A DNA stretch of 64,000 bases from assembly GCA_030549175.1 (NCBI GenBank), contig JAUKUA010000001.1:4836001-4900000 (forward strand), in the 5' to 3' direction. This document shows, piece after piece, positions 21,660-33,356 of the stretch. This DNA is from Lasiosphaeris hirsuta. Its lineage: Eukaryota > Ascomycota > Sordariomycetes > Sordariales > Lasiosphaeriaceae. A program made the position numbers and the translations under genes. The notes beneath the pieces were generated by a model, which was given only the letters and a program-made list of their open reading frames with translations, ran no database searches and had not been told where the DNA came from. Positions within the stretch are counted from its first letter, which is position 1. Every line of letters begins with the position of its first letter.

Positions 21660-22331
21660 GGTGAATTGGCACGCTTGCACTCTCTTGATATCAGGGGCGG
21701 GCTGTTACAATCCCAGTCTATCGACTATCTGCGATATGTTGGCGTGTTGGCGCGCTCTGGGGTTGTGCACTAAAAATGTTGCCGACTACCAAATTTTGGC
21801 AGCCGGCGGGGGTTTGCTGTGCTGGAGACCGAGGGCGGTGTGAGTCGATGAAATCGACTGAAACGGGCAACAACGACGTCTAATGTGTGTTTAAAGACTT
21901 GATCGAATAAGATTTTCTTGTTTCTCCTTTTACCGAGAGGGCGAACTTTCTATATACGAGGCTACGTATTTTCTGCGCCTTGGTGTCGCTGTCTGCAACC
22001 CGAAAATATTGCCGATCTCTAAACTGTGGGCGATAAGGGCTTATCTTATCGACCGTATCTTATCGAAAGGATCATTCATCAACCGATGCCCGATCTTTGG
22101 TGGGGGCCTGACGTCGTTGGCTTGGCTTTGGACGGGACACGTTCCCTTGGGCGAAATGCCCCACTTAAACGCGTTCGGCCGATGAACCCCTTGGGAATGT
22201 TTAATTGAACACGTCAAACTCCAAAAACGCCGCGACCATTACCCTCCGCCGCGCATCTCGACAAGCCCACTTACTTCTGGTCTTGACATGATCATTTTGT
22301 AATCCGATATCCCCAAGAGTCAAGAGTCAAG
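21660..22331. other. Divergent intergenic region, bud23 / svp26
   Basis: Promoter region of two housekeeping genes. No TATA box is obvious. The palindromic stretch CTTATCTTATCGACCGTATCTTATCG near 22040-22067 has repeated GATAAG cores on the minus strand (GATA-factor-like sites). No coding frame. Confidence 0.45.
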
Positions 22332-23187
22332 ATGTGGATTCTACCTCTTGTGGGCTATCTCGGCTCCGTCGTGGGCTTCTGCTTTCTGACGCTGGCCATA
22401 GGTAACTGCTTCCCTGTGCCCTCCCTCCCCCTCCCCCCGGATGCCCCTCTTTTTCTCAGGAAGAGCGGCATTGCTGCGCCGTTAAGCCGTGTTTTCATGA
22501 CGCTAATACGGGATGTTTCGCACAGCGTCGGGCCTCTACTACTTATCAGAGCTGGTCGAGGAACACACAGTTATTGCGAAGCGCTTCTTGTCGAGGCTGA
22601 TATACTCCATCATGGGGCTGCAGTTGCTCCTGTGTCTCGTCGATAGATTCCCATTTTTCCTGACCCTCCTCGGAATATTCTCGCACTTTATATACCTAGG
22701 CAATATGCGAAGGTTCCCCTTTGTCAAACTTACAGATCCTCTGTTCTTGGCCTCATGTGGTGAGTGGGCGTGGGTCACGTTTGCAGGCGGCCAGCAGAGC
22801 AGCAGCTAACGGTGCGGCTCTGTCATAGTCCTCGTCCTCCTTAACCACTATCTTTGGTTCAAACACTTCTCCCGCCACCAGGAGCGCGCATACCAAAATA
22901 TGTCCTCGTATTACGACACGCCCGACAACATCCCTAGCTTCACCGAAATCGCCTCCTACTTTGGCCTTTGTGTATGGCTTGTACCGTTTGCCCTGTTCGT
23001 TAGTCTCTCAGCCAGCGACAACGTCTTGCCAACCATCGGGAGCGAGCCATCTTCAGTAGGGGGCGGAGACGAAAGGAAGTCGAAGCGCAGCCAAGGAATG
23101 GCCAAGGCGCTGGTCGACAACCTGCTGGGGGCCATCGGCCAGGCCAGCGCCATGGCGGGGTGGAAAAGGTCCGACGATCGACTTTGA
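22332..23187 (+). CDS. svp26: ER membrane cargo adaptor Svp26/TEX261 family
   Basis: Exons 22332-22401, 22526-22759 and 22829-23187, 220 residues. Introns are GTAACT...CACAG and GTGAGT...CATAG. Family hallmarks in order: FCFLTLAIASGLYYLSELVE (first helix, split by intron 1), EEHTVIAKRFLSRLIYSI, DRFPFFLTL, NHYLWFKHF, and IASYFGLCVWLVPFALFVSL followed by SASDNVLPT. About four membrane segments. In yeast Svp26 resides in ER and early Golgi membranes and loads certain type II membrane proteins, such as mannosyltransferases, into COPII vesicles; the human homologue is TEX261. The cytosolic tail is Lys/Ser-rich. The assignment is secure because every block aligns without gaps larger than a few residues from memory of the yeast protein. 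Confidence 0.93.
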
Positions 23188-24124
23188 TATCCATTTATGC
23201 ATGTACGATGGTGTTTGAGAAAATCATGAGTGGGTAGGCGGGCCCTGGCGTTCAGCGTTTCTGCATTCGCGCGGCGTCTCGGTGTGGTTTTGGTGAGTGG
23301 CAATTCCTTTACTCATCCGCGTAGACAAGGTCATTCGGACCATTTCCTATTCGGGTGGGAAAATCTTGTTTTAGTGAGACGGACACTGTTTTCCACCAGC
23401 TATTTCTGCTACAAGTACGATATTGGGTGTCTCTATTGTGCTTGTTTCATCTCGCCAACTTGCTCCAGTATCTTGGGGAAGAAGCTAACCGTTATGTCAA
23501 GAATACATGGAATGTGCCATAAAATAGCCAAATGATCAACGATTCAGAAACCTATTCCAAAGAGATATCAGAAGGTTTACTGTTCTCAGATTCCTAGGTC
23601 TCGTATCTAGTCTTAGACCTAACAGCTGTACCCCTTTTCCGCACGAACCCTGGCTCGGCCTTTTCCTTGCTGCCCTGTCACTTTTTTATCTTCTCGAACT
23701 TGACAAGCCACTCTTGAATGTTGGAGACAACGCTGGAGACGTCAGGCATTTGACAAGCCAAGACCGGCCGCCTGCAGACCTCATTAAACTCTGAGGAAGC
23801 AAGCGACATGATGGCGCTTGGCTGACGACCTGTGTGGCAGAGAAGTAGGACCTGCCCAGACCTACCCATCTATAACCCCCCATCTGCGATGTGTCTTGTG
23901 TCACGCCGATGCCTGTTGTTGACTGGCCGAACTGGAGTAAACTGAACTCGAAACGGTAGAGACAGGCATGGGGGACCACTCGGGGCCCCTGATGGGTGGT
24001 ATTTGCTGAGACCCGCTCCTGTTGGAGCCCGATCCGGTGCAGCGCTACAGTGGAGGGGGTGTGTAGCCGGGCCTAGCTGTGTACACACAAACTGTGCAAG
24101 CAAACACACTACCTCGGGGCTCCT
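23188..24124. other. Gene-poor stretch
   Basis: No convincing gene. A minus-strand frame ending at 23678 contains about 43 protein-like residues (SLASSEFNEVCRRP...), possibly a decayed exon, but no upstream exon or start can be assigned. Confidence 0.45.
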
Positions 24125-24823
24125 CTACCCTCGTACCCTCGCGTGGAACCGCGAGGCATACAGCTCATCCCGCATCCTACCGACCATGGCGATGACGTCG
24201 TCGGGGCTGACGTCCGTTTGGGTCTTCGCCCCGGCCTCGCAAGGCGTCGGCATCCCGTCGACCGAGGTGTCGGACTCCTCGAGAGAGTCGATGTCGGGGG
24301 GGTATGCCCCCGGGAATCGCGTCGTCCACCGCCCAGTCTCGATGCCCGTGGCGCCGTCCAGGCACAATGCTGTGCTACCCGAGGCGTGTCTGATGCCACG
24401 CTCGCCCGCGCGCCCCTCTTGTGCAATGCGGACGTTGGCGAACTGAGAGCCTACGTGCGCCGGGGGCGTCGCAAGAAGGGCTGCTGCGGGGGCGGCAGCC
24501 CGTGACCGGCTCGTGCCCTCTCCCGACCCGAGCGGTGATGCGGTGCCGTGGGTGGCCGTGTGAGAGGCTCGGTCGGCGTCCCACGGGGCGGCGGCGGCGT
24601 CGCGGCTGCGGGAGGACTCTGAGGGAGTGGCTAGGCTGTCGCTGGACTCGCCGATGCTGCTCGAGGCCTGGCTGAGGCTCGGCGTGTCGACCGTGTCCTC
24701 ACTCAGTCGCTCGGCGGTGAGGTGGATCATGTTGGTGCGCTCGTCAAGCGAGTGCGACACGATGCTGCCGACCCGGAAGGCCAGGATGATGTCGAGACGC
24801 TCTGTGTCGCGAGGGGCAGCCAT
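24125..24823 (-). CDS. Low-complexity hypothetical protein
   Basis: Single exon of 232 residues; ATG at 24823 in good context with TATAAAA about 150 bases upstream. The first 40 residues look ordered (RLDIILAFRVGSIVSHSLDE), then comes a long Ser/Ala/Thr/Pro-rich disordered segment, then an acidic Ser/Asp-rich part (DIDSLEESDTSVDG) and a short helix-like end (DDVIAMVGRMRDELYASRFH). No family recognised. The region is much more GC-rich than its surroundings, and the opposite strand also carries long frames, so codon bias alone cannot prove it. The promoter element and balanced start and end favour a real gene. Confidence 0.5.
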   Translation of the reverse strand: MAAPRDTERLDIILAFRVGSIVSHSLDERTNMIHLTAERLSEDTVDTPSLSQASSSIGESSDSLATPSESSRSRDAAAAPWDADRASHTATHGTASPLGSGEGTSRSRAAAPAAALLATPPAHVGSQFANVRIAQEGRAGERGIRHASGSTALCLDGATGIETGRWTTRFPGAYPPDIDSLEESDTSVDGMPTPCEAGAKTQTDVSPDDVIAMVGRMRDELYASRFHARVRG

Positions 24824-24969
24824 GGTTGCTGGTGGGCTGGAGGGACGGTCGGTTCAAACCCTCCGGGCGGGGGGTCGTTGCACAATGCTGTTGGCCTGCG
24901 GTCTCGCAGTGGGCTTGGTTCGCAGAGGATGGGAACGGATGGGTGGGAGCGGTCTGGGAGAGGAGCCCC

Positions 24970-24976
24970 TTTTATA
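24970..24976 (-). promoter_or_regulatory. TATA box upstream of the 24823 start
   Basis: Minus-strand TATAAAA, 147-153 bases upstream of the ATG at 24823. This is the best TATA box in the window. Confidence 0.5.
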
Positions 24977-25407
24977 CTCGTTCCTGTAGTCCACCGTGGG
25001 GTCGGCTATGTGTAATGAGCACCTTACCAGCGAGAACTGCCCGCGTTATCTCGTACCAGCAGCCCCGCCACCTTGGCCGACATCTGCGATCAAGACGGCG
25101 TGATCCAGTATGCTTGATGTACCAGCTCTGGGAGGCCGCAGCTTGTGTTCCCTATCCTGATAATCCTGTGGCTCCCTGGCGAATGAGCAACAGGTTTGTT
25201 TGCACGGTGAAATTCGGATAATTGCCCGGATACATGTGAAGAACAACCACCAGGTGACTAGCCATGGCATAGCCTGTTCGAGTAATCGAGACCGTATTGC
25301 CCCTCGCCCGGCATCTACGTCGTGTCCTCGACGGCGGTTACTACCGCATTCGTGTGCAGCTGTATGTAATAACTTGAAGTGTTGCAGAGTACGCCTGTGT
25401 ACATGGG

Positions 25408-25632
25408 GTCAAAATCCCGACCTGGTCCCCACCGCTCCCAACCGACCCATCGCTTACACCCACTCACCAGTGTCGGCGCCATAGAAACCACCGACAGCAG
25501 CTGCCTCTGCGCCTTTGGGTTTTCCATCACCATCAGCCCTTCAGTTTGCCTCTTGAAAAGCCCGAGAACCTTGCGAGCTGCACCACCTGCCTTGGTTGAA
25601 ACATGTGCTAGGGCGTCAAACATGTCGTGCAT
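25408..25632 (-). CDS. Possible small two-exon gene, unknown
   Basis: ATG at 25632 opens MHDMFDALAHVSTKAGGAAR and continues through a helical, Lys/Arg-containing stretch (KVLGLFKRQTEGLMVMENPK) to a GTGAGT donor near 25467. An ACAG acceptor about 80 bases on would add a short tail and a stop near 25350. The first exon reads more like protein than the surrounding frames, but there is no domain, and the second exon is uncertain. It could be the remnant of a larger gene. Confidence 0.22.
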
Positions 25633-27016
25633 TGTGCCATTGGAGATTCTTCGTCCCCGATGTCTTAGAACTGCGGCGGGTTGGGCAGTCCACGTCGCAC
25701 GAGCCGTCTGTCAAGACCGCCACTCCGTCCATTTGCCGAGACACATACATACGGTACTGGATCACAAGGGGACGGCCAGAAAATCCCAGCCCGGGTCAGG
25801 ACCTCTCAGTGCGCGAATCACCAGGAAATACACTGCTGCACACGGCACTCTGCACTCCTAAGCACTGATCGACGATCGATTTCCCGTGTTCCCCAGATCC
25901 TGCGCTTCCGGGGCGCGGATGACGCTGGGGATGGACACATGGGGGCTAATGGGAAGACCAGTCCGGCACTGCACTGGCACTGCACTGCGGATGAGTCCGG
26001 TGCTTCCCCTGTTCTCGTGATGCTTTTACTAAGCAGTTCCAGGCTCGCAGCAAGGGAAACTCAGGCTGTGGTGGCCCTACGCAGCACTGAGCCAGGGTCT
26101 TGACCCTCCACCACATCAGGCCGTCGTACCTTCCATTCCCAGGCCGCGGCAATTTCTCCGAAGGTTACCTACTTATAGTAGGTAGCGAATAGCATGAGGT
26201 GGAAACCGCCGAGAAATGCCCAGAGGCCATCGTGCTGTTTTCGACTGCGAGTTCCGCCTCCTCTCTGCTTCACGCCATCCACCTATATGCATCCAGCTCT
26301 CAAGACGAGTGCACCCGTAAAGAGCCAGGGATACATCGGAGAAGCCGGGAAACCAAGGCGTTAGCTCCGGATTGTGACACTGGTAAATGCCATTGAGCAT
26401 CGAGTCCCACGCATTCCCTTCGTCCTACCTGGGGTAGCGATGTGAACGGATGGTCATGATCTTTCTCGCTGCCTGTGACATTGCCCGCGCAGATACAGAT
26501 TGCCATGTAGAACTCGTATCCGCCTGGCGATTGAGGCTCCCAACGACCTTCCCACGTGACGCTGGCATGTAAGTCATCTTTGCATGTGAGACATGAAACA
26601 TAGGATACATTCACGCCAATGACCACCTAGTTAGGCACCTATATACGGAGACCAGGTCCGAATGACGTCGGGGTGATTTTCGTAAAAACGGTACTTTCAA
26701 CACGACAAGCTGACTCCCTAGTGAAGTACCAAAATGAGCTTGCAGGTCTTCGTTTAGAGCCTGGTTGAGGACCAAGGCTAATCGCCCATTCGTTGCGCCG
26801 AAACCAGACACACTAGCTGCCTACCGCGGCTTAATGTTCTGTTGTGTTTCCACATTCGGAGCCAAACAGAATCCCAGGAACATGTCACAAAACTATTTGC
26901 AGGGCCATCGGCCAATGTAATTAATCCCACACGGCATACCAGCGGCCGTAAAATCTCCTAAGCAGTTACATGTGAAAGATCTGGTTTCCCCAGCAGGGAC
27001 TAGTTTCGAAGGGCAC

Positions 27017-27076
27017 GTAGGTAAGTAGGTAGGTAGGTGGATAGGTAGGTAGGTGGGTAGTTAGGTAGGTAGATAG
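27017..27076. repeat. GGTA-type tetranucleotide microsatellite
   Basis: About 60 bases of imperfect GGTA (TAGG) repeat with interruptions (GGTG, GATA, GTTA). It is intergenic, with no coding overlap. Confidence 0.9.
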
Positions 27077-27623
27077 CGAGTATATAGATCCAGAACAAAA
27101 ACACGTCGTCGACTCTCTCGTAGAAACAACAAGCCGCCCAACAGAATGACAACCCCGATCCCCGGAAAGCTCAAATCCGCTCTACTTCAGTGGTATCTCC
27201 ATCTCTTCCTCTCTTCATAATGTAACACCCCCAACACCAGGCAACAACTGCCATCCTGCCCAACCAGTACCAAACTCCGAAGCAAAGAAACACTATGTTT
27301 GTGCTGATTGATATAATGCCCCGCTGCGATGCCAAGATGCGACTTCGCGCGTACCACGCCCAGTCATCATGATATACCATCCGTGTTGTCACGAAATGAA
27401 GGAAAGGAGACTTTTATAAGGTACAGGTCGAGCCCTGTAAATAAGGAAAAGAGAACTATGAATAAAATGATGAAACCGCCGACACCAACGGGGTCGCTAC
27501 CCAAAATCGAAGGTTAGAGTGCCACACGCCCGGAGCATTGTCAGTTCAGTATTAAAAAAGAACAAAAAAGGAATACCATGCTTCTGGGGTTATCGGCGCT
27601 TTTCAGATGTCGTTATTCGTGTA

Positions 27624-29452
27624 TTATAGCGAGCCGCCTCGAATGACCCTCATGGTTCCCATTCGAGGGGCAAGATCAAGTTGCCGGCCCCGGAACTTCC
27701 TGTTCGCAAAGGTATTGATGGGCTGTTGCATGCCCAGGTGCCCACGGGGCAGGCGTTCAGAGCCCCTGGTTGACGAGCAGCGCGACCTGATGGCAGCCAT
27801 CTCCTCGCGTAGAACCGTCCAACTCGTAGCACAAAATATGACTGCGTTCCAAACGCCCTGGAGGGGCAGGACAATGGCGCTCGCAAGATTGAGAGAGTAG
27901 CTGGTACTTGTGGGATGGGCAAACGAGTAGACCCGGTTAATACTACTCGGAGTCCAGGTGATGAGAATCGAGATGGCGAACACAAATGAAGTGCGAAGAT
28001 AAGCAAGCTTGATAGGATCTAGGTGGCGAAGCTTTACCACAAACCGGCGGAAGGGTCTTCTCACACTACCAAATAGCAGTCGTTCACTGCTCTTCGGACC
28101 CTGCCGCACCTTGGATGATGAAATGCTCGAAACGGTTCTGAAAGGTGCATTCGTGGCGGCCGTCGAAGAGGCAGAGTATGCACGGTCCTCAATATCAATG
28201 TCGTCGGAGCGGGACATCCAAGGATGCAATGGCGCACTTGGGGGGGCTATCTGCAGCACAGGCGCGATAGACGGCGGCGGCGTCGAAGGTGGCGTCACCG
28301 TGTGGCTGTCGGAAGAGGATTCAGCCGTGACCTGTACCTCGGTCGTGACTGTTCCATAGTAGTTCTGCTGGGCAGCTTGGTGCTGGAGAACATCGACACT
28401 TAGCAATTGTTCCAAACTTGATACGGGGGCTGCATATGGAAACAGTGACGTATGGTAGTGTAACGTGATGTCGGAGAGAAAGTGAGTAATCGGAGGGAGC
28501 GGGGAAGGGGGATGTGCCTGAGCTGAGGACATAGTAGACCGACCTACCTTTTCAGTTGAACCCCTGGTTTCGGGGCCGGAGACGTCCTTGGCCGCCTGAT
28601 TGCTCAACGTCAAGTTGCGTAGCTGATTGCGTTGGTGAAACACATGGTAGCCGACGGCGACGTAGATGAGGGCGGATAGGACGCTGCACGTCCAGATCGG
28701 CAGATAGTAGGAGAAGATGCGCAACTGATTGTACTTGTCGCCAATCCAGCACCACAACTTCAGAACACGGGTTAGCGACTATGCCGCCGGGGGAAGAATA
28801 TTTCCAAGGACAAAAGAGGAACTCACTGTGGCGTTACCGTATATGCGGTCACCGTTTGGGCGATAGAACATACAGATAAAGGCTGGAAGGGCGGGAAACC
28901 CAAAGCAGATTAGGGAGTAGAGCCAAAGATAACGGCGGAATGAGTTCGGATTAGCGGCGAAGAAGAAGACTAAATAGACATTCACTGCCATAGCGAGCGA
29001 CCACCACGGATCCGACTGCATGAACCTGAACACCATGTCCCATCAGCGTTGTTTCAAAGGCCACCCGCCATCAGCCACAAGTCTTATTCATGTCGCGCAC
29101 CAGGAGGAGCATGAAATATTATAAGATCGAAGCTGGAGGAACCAAAGCCGACTTACGTCTCGAGGAGAAAGGCCTGAATTTGGCAAATCGAGGTTGAGTC
29201 CCCGGCCATGATGCCATCGTAGCCGATGAGGCACGCCGTGCTGGCGCCAACATTAGCGATAGAGGCGAAGAGGATAAAGGTGTTCGGGACAGTTCGGAGG
29301 CGCTTGAAGAGGGCATAGGTGATGAATATCAGGACGACACCAACCAGGCTGAGAGAGGCGCCAAATCTCTCAACATGCTGGATGGTAGCCCGTTCGACAG
29401 CGGTGAGATTCATGTAGCCGCTGACACCAGGATCGATCTTGAGTATTGCCAT
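27624..29452 (-). CDS. Seven-helix G-protein-coupled receptor, cAMP-receptor-like/Git3 type
   Basis: Exons 29452-29157, 29025-28827 and 28757-27624, 542 residues. Introns are GTAAGT...TTCAG and GTGAGT...TGAAG; joins restore LLETFMQSDPWWS and YGNATLWCWIGDKY. Helices: SLSLVGVVLIFITYALF, FILFASIANVGASTACLIGY, the DPWWSLAMAVNVYLVFFF block, YSLICFGFPALPAFICMFY, RIFSYYLPIWTCSVLSALIY, then after a roughly 190-residue Ser/Pro/Thr-rich third cytosolic loop, TSFVFAISILITWTPSSINR and a last helix near LPLQGVWNAVIF. The NPNSFRR motif and the WxxSSINR end of helix 6 match fungal Git3/cAMP-receptor-like proteins, which sense nutrients through a G-alpha/cAMP route. The ligand is unknown. An in-frame ATG is not present further upstream, so 29452 is the start. 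Confidence 0.88.
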
Positions 29453-31238
29453 GGTGAAGGGAAGAGAAGGGGAGGGATCTTGGGTGACAGACACAAGGAT
29501 ATATTAGTTGACAGGCGAGGTGCAATCTAACCAGACTCGGGATCGAGGGTCGGGACGCTCAATCGACGTGGCTTCCTGAGGGGAAGGCAGCGCGGAATGA
29601 AAGTCGAAGACCCGCGAGACTGGGCAATCGGCGGTCGTGGTGTGCGAGCTTGTGTCTTGGGGCTGTTGCGGCGCTCTGGCCTGGGCCATGAATGGCTGAT
29701 AGTCGTGCCCAGGTGGTCTCACTACCCAGGGTAGAGTGCCCTACAGCTCAAACACCAATGAGGTGACTTGGGGGAGATGGTGAGGGGCAGCCAACAGCCA
29801 GCTCGATGCGGGTGTTTGTGTCTACTTTTGTGATTTTGGCGTCGCCAAGATCAATCAAGCCGGTAAGAAATAGGAGACGTCGTCCAGAAGCAGGGAGCCA
29901 AGACGCGGCCTTAGGGACAGGGCAGATATGCCGGGTGAGGGTTGTGTTGTGCGGCAACGCAGTATCTGTATGTTGTTGGCGATGTCCTGCTGAAGAGGCG
30001 CTTTGCCTGGGGTCTGGGGTCTGGGGACGATTGAGGTACCAGCCCGAGGTGCTCTGCAGCAGACAGCTGAACCGTGAACGGCAGCCACTCAGTCAAGACT
30101 GTGGAATGCCACAAGATTCACAGTGGACTTGGTAGATTTGAGCCTTGGTATGCTCTGTATGCTCTCCAGTTGCCAGCGACCAAGACGACTAGACAACCTA
30201 GACGGCAGGGTGGCGGGCGACGGTCCGCTTTAGGGCCTTGACTAATGTCCCAACACGAAGAAGGGCTGACAGCAACTCGTCCGGTCCTGCATTAGCTGCC
30301 TGGACGCAGACGCTGCATGCCACCTGTCGGGAAGCAAACCTGGCTACCGCCCGTCTTCCCGTTGATAACTCGCACTGGACCTGTTGCCAATGCTGTTGCC
30401 AGCGGATCTCGCGTGTTCCGAATCCGGGCGGGAGACGGAGTAGATTGGTTACTCGTACGCTACTCCGTACGTTGGCTGGGCTCGTGACGCGGTCTCGGTT
30501 TTGCTGTCTGGCTGTCCGCGGGCACCAGCGCTGAACTTGGTCTTGGCTGCTGTGTGCAGGACAGTCCTTTGCTGCCATAGAATCGGATTCAGTCCAAATT
30601 GTCTGTGCAACTCCAGCGTGCTAGAGTGTGTGGGAGTATTGTCGTGATTGGGTGTTGCGGAAAGTCTAGCGGTTCACAGCATGTCGGGCCTCATATCAGC
30701 TGCAGATTGCTCGAGAGGCTGATGTCGCAGTCGAGGGGCCAATACTTTCAGACGAGGGCAGCAGACTCTTAGAAGTCGTCGGGGCTATTGGAGATGGGGC
30801 AGGGATGTCAAAGACGCAGATGGCGCAAATGCGAGACTGGCCCGTGGAGGTGTGCGATTCACCGTGTGAGGTGTGAGGCTGGAGGTCTGAGGTGTGGTGG
30901 ATGATGCGCAGTTTCAAACCGAAATAACGTTTTGTCCATTGCAGACTGTGTCTAGAACAGCAATACAGTTTGCTTCGAGGACGCAATCGGCTTGTAAATG
31001 GGGCTGGGTGCCAATTGCTGATGGCTGATGGGTGGGATGGGGCAAATATGGAGATCACCAGCCATCGGCGTCATGGACCTGTCCACTTGCCACGCCGGTC
31101 GAGTACTCGGAGCTTCGGACAGAATTTCAAGGCCAAGGACTCGACATGTGGACGCCATGGCGAGGCTTGGAAGGGTGCAAGAGCCCGGCGGCGGGGCGCG
31201 ATCTGGACGCGATAAGTCGATGGAGGGCACGGTCAGCC

Positions 31239-31276
31239 AAAAAAAAAAAAAAAAAAAAAAAAAAGGGAAAAAAAAA
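31239..31276. repeat. Poly-A tract
   Basis: Twenty-six A residues, then GGG, then nine more A. It could be a retroposed 3' tail, but no tRNA-type A/B boxes or target-site duplications are seen beside it. Length polymorphism or sequencing uncertainty is likely here. Confidence 0.85.
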
Positions 31277-32327
31277 CCACTCGAGAGGCAATCGAAAGCT
31301 CCCGCAGGTAAACGGAGATACTAGATGATGATGGCTTCGATTCTGCAATCTGCAAGAATCTCGTGCTTCTGACACTGGCATTTGGTCATTGGCGGTTGCC
31401 AAAGTGGGCTATCACGCGCCATGTGCCCGTCGCCGTTGCCCTAGTCAAGGCTATTCGTTATTTGGTCTTTCCTACTACGGTTTGCCGGGGTCAGTTAAGC
31501 GGGCGGGTGGGAACAATGATTAATGGAATGATATTGGCATCCAATTCATGTCCCGGGTGTGCCTCGCAATTGCATTGTTTCGCCCTTTGGACTTTCTCTC
31601 CTCGCTGCGGCTAGCCGCGTCTCCTGCATCCGCAGCCGTGAAAGGGACTCGACAATTGGGCCATTGAGTAACACGGCGCAAGAGACCCGCTCGATTTCCT
31701 CATTTATCAGCTCCGCAGAGCCCATAGCAGGCAACTTGCCGCCTTGGCTTCCCAAAAACCCCGGACAGCATGACCATATCCACCTCTGGTGATGCAGGCA
31801 TGATGGACATTGGACTCCGAGTCCCGCAGACACACACGAGGAATGAATTCAAATTCAAATTCAGCAGACGAGGTACTAGCGGCGTGCCCATCCCTACTCC
31901 TCCGTTATGCGCGGTACTAAAGTAGTGCCCCTGTTGTGCTCCCAGCATAGAGTAACAGCATCAAGTCACCGGCCCAGTCTTGCGTCTGAAGCGTGATGAG
32001 CTGGGCCCATGGCAGTGGGCCAAGTGTTTGACATTGAGATGCTTCAAGACACTGTACCTGCATTAGCCATGATATGTCTTGGCCAGCCGCCTTGGTATTA
32101 TTCGCCTATGTGGTTGGCCTGATGGGCAATAAGTGGTCGCACCCAATAAGTCAGGGGCTCGCATCTGGAATCAGCATCCACCATGTCGAAGAAGCGTTTG
32201 TCGTGTCTTGGTTTGGATTTGTGGATGCACTATACCGGTGTTAATGACTAATTATCAAGCAAGCCACAGAGAGCAAACAAGCAATCAATACGATGTCGCG
32301 CATACATATATAAGGTATTGTATAAAG

Positions 32328-32354
32328 AATGCATCACCCACAGTGTGATGCATT
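32328..32354. repeat. Perfect 10-bp inverted repeat, 7-base loop
   Basis: AATGCATCAC (32328-32337) pairs with GTGATGCATT (32345-32354) around CCACAGT. It lies in a gene-free region shortly downstream of a TATATAAG sequence. Confidence 0.8.
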
Positions 32355-33356
32355 GCACTATCTCAGCAGTCCCATCATCAACACTCTTCACACACTCCGA
32401 GTTCACTACATCAACCGGGGCTGCACTGTTCAGCTTCATTACCAGCACTCAGCCGACCCATTCCTGCAAGCCTGATGTAAATTCCCTAATGACTGATACA
32501 GCATCTCGATAAAGCCACGGGTCTTGTGACTTTCGTATCATTTTGCCAGTCAGGCTATCCCTCCACTGCATGTGTGTTTCACACATTATGTTGTTTCCCG
32601 GGTAATTCAAAGCAATGCGTTGAGCTAGCTGGAGACCTGGCTTAAGATAGCCTTTGAAATTTATCGACTTGGCAGGCGTTGATGCAAGGCAACGAAGCAA
32701 TATAGCCAGGTATTGTAATCTTTTTTCCCTCCTGCCAAGTTCTTTTTTCTCTTACTTCAATGAGACGAGTGCTTTGTGATCATCTTCAACTTGAACCTAG
32801 TGGAGGGACTGGGTGATAACGTGCTGAATTTCGTGTTGTGAGGTGTGGTCAGATGTGGTCCGATGCCGTATGGCGGTCAATTTGAGCCTCAATGTTTTTG
32901 GCATTGGAAAGGGGAAAAGTGCTTGCTACTAATTGCTAGTGTTGACCTGCAGAATACTTTTAATCCGTAATGTGCCTACAGGATATACTCGAGCCATTTG
33001 TAACACTTCGAGTTGATCATTTACCCACAGCATTAAGCTTGGCAATCACAGCTCTCGCTTTGAGTTTAAAAACGCTGGGGCCTGTGAAAGCAATGGCATA
33101 ATCACACTATCCTATCTTCGTTGGCGGTTATCATAGGCCTGGCGTTAATAGCACGCTGCTGACTTTGGCTATTTGATGAGGGGACCCCTTGATGAGACTC
33201 ACGAACAGTGATGCACTCTGAGTACCTAGGAATTGACCTGTATACTAGACACACATGCACATCCTTGAATGTGATTGGAACTTGGTTATATTCTTGCCAG
33301 TTGTCATACTAGGACAATGTTCCGAGTCTAATCTGCCAGGCCGAAACTCCAGTCAT

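Larger units (their letters stand above)
24824..27623. other. Gene-poor 2.8-kb stretch
   Basis: Contains the TATA box at 24970-24976, one doubtful small gene (25408-25632) and a GGTA microsatellite (27017-27076). Around 25968-25990 a short CACTGCACTG direct repeat occurs. Nothing else supported. Confidence 0.5.
29453..33356. other. 3.9-kb gene-free stretch
   Basis: No supported gene on either strand. It holds a 26-base poly-A run (31239-31264) followed by a second A-run, and a perfect 10-bp hairpin (32328-32354). Short frames read as noise, and base composition is not AT-rich enough to look like heavily RIP-mutated transposon. Confidence 0.55.

Noticed and set aside
24840..24870. Possible tRNA T-arm (GGTTCAAACC)
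   Set aside because: No matching acceptor stem, D-arm or anticodon arm can be drawn around it. No tRNA or rRNA gene was found in the window.
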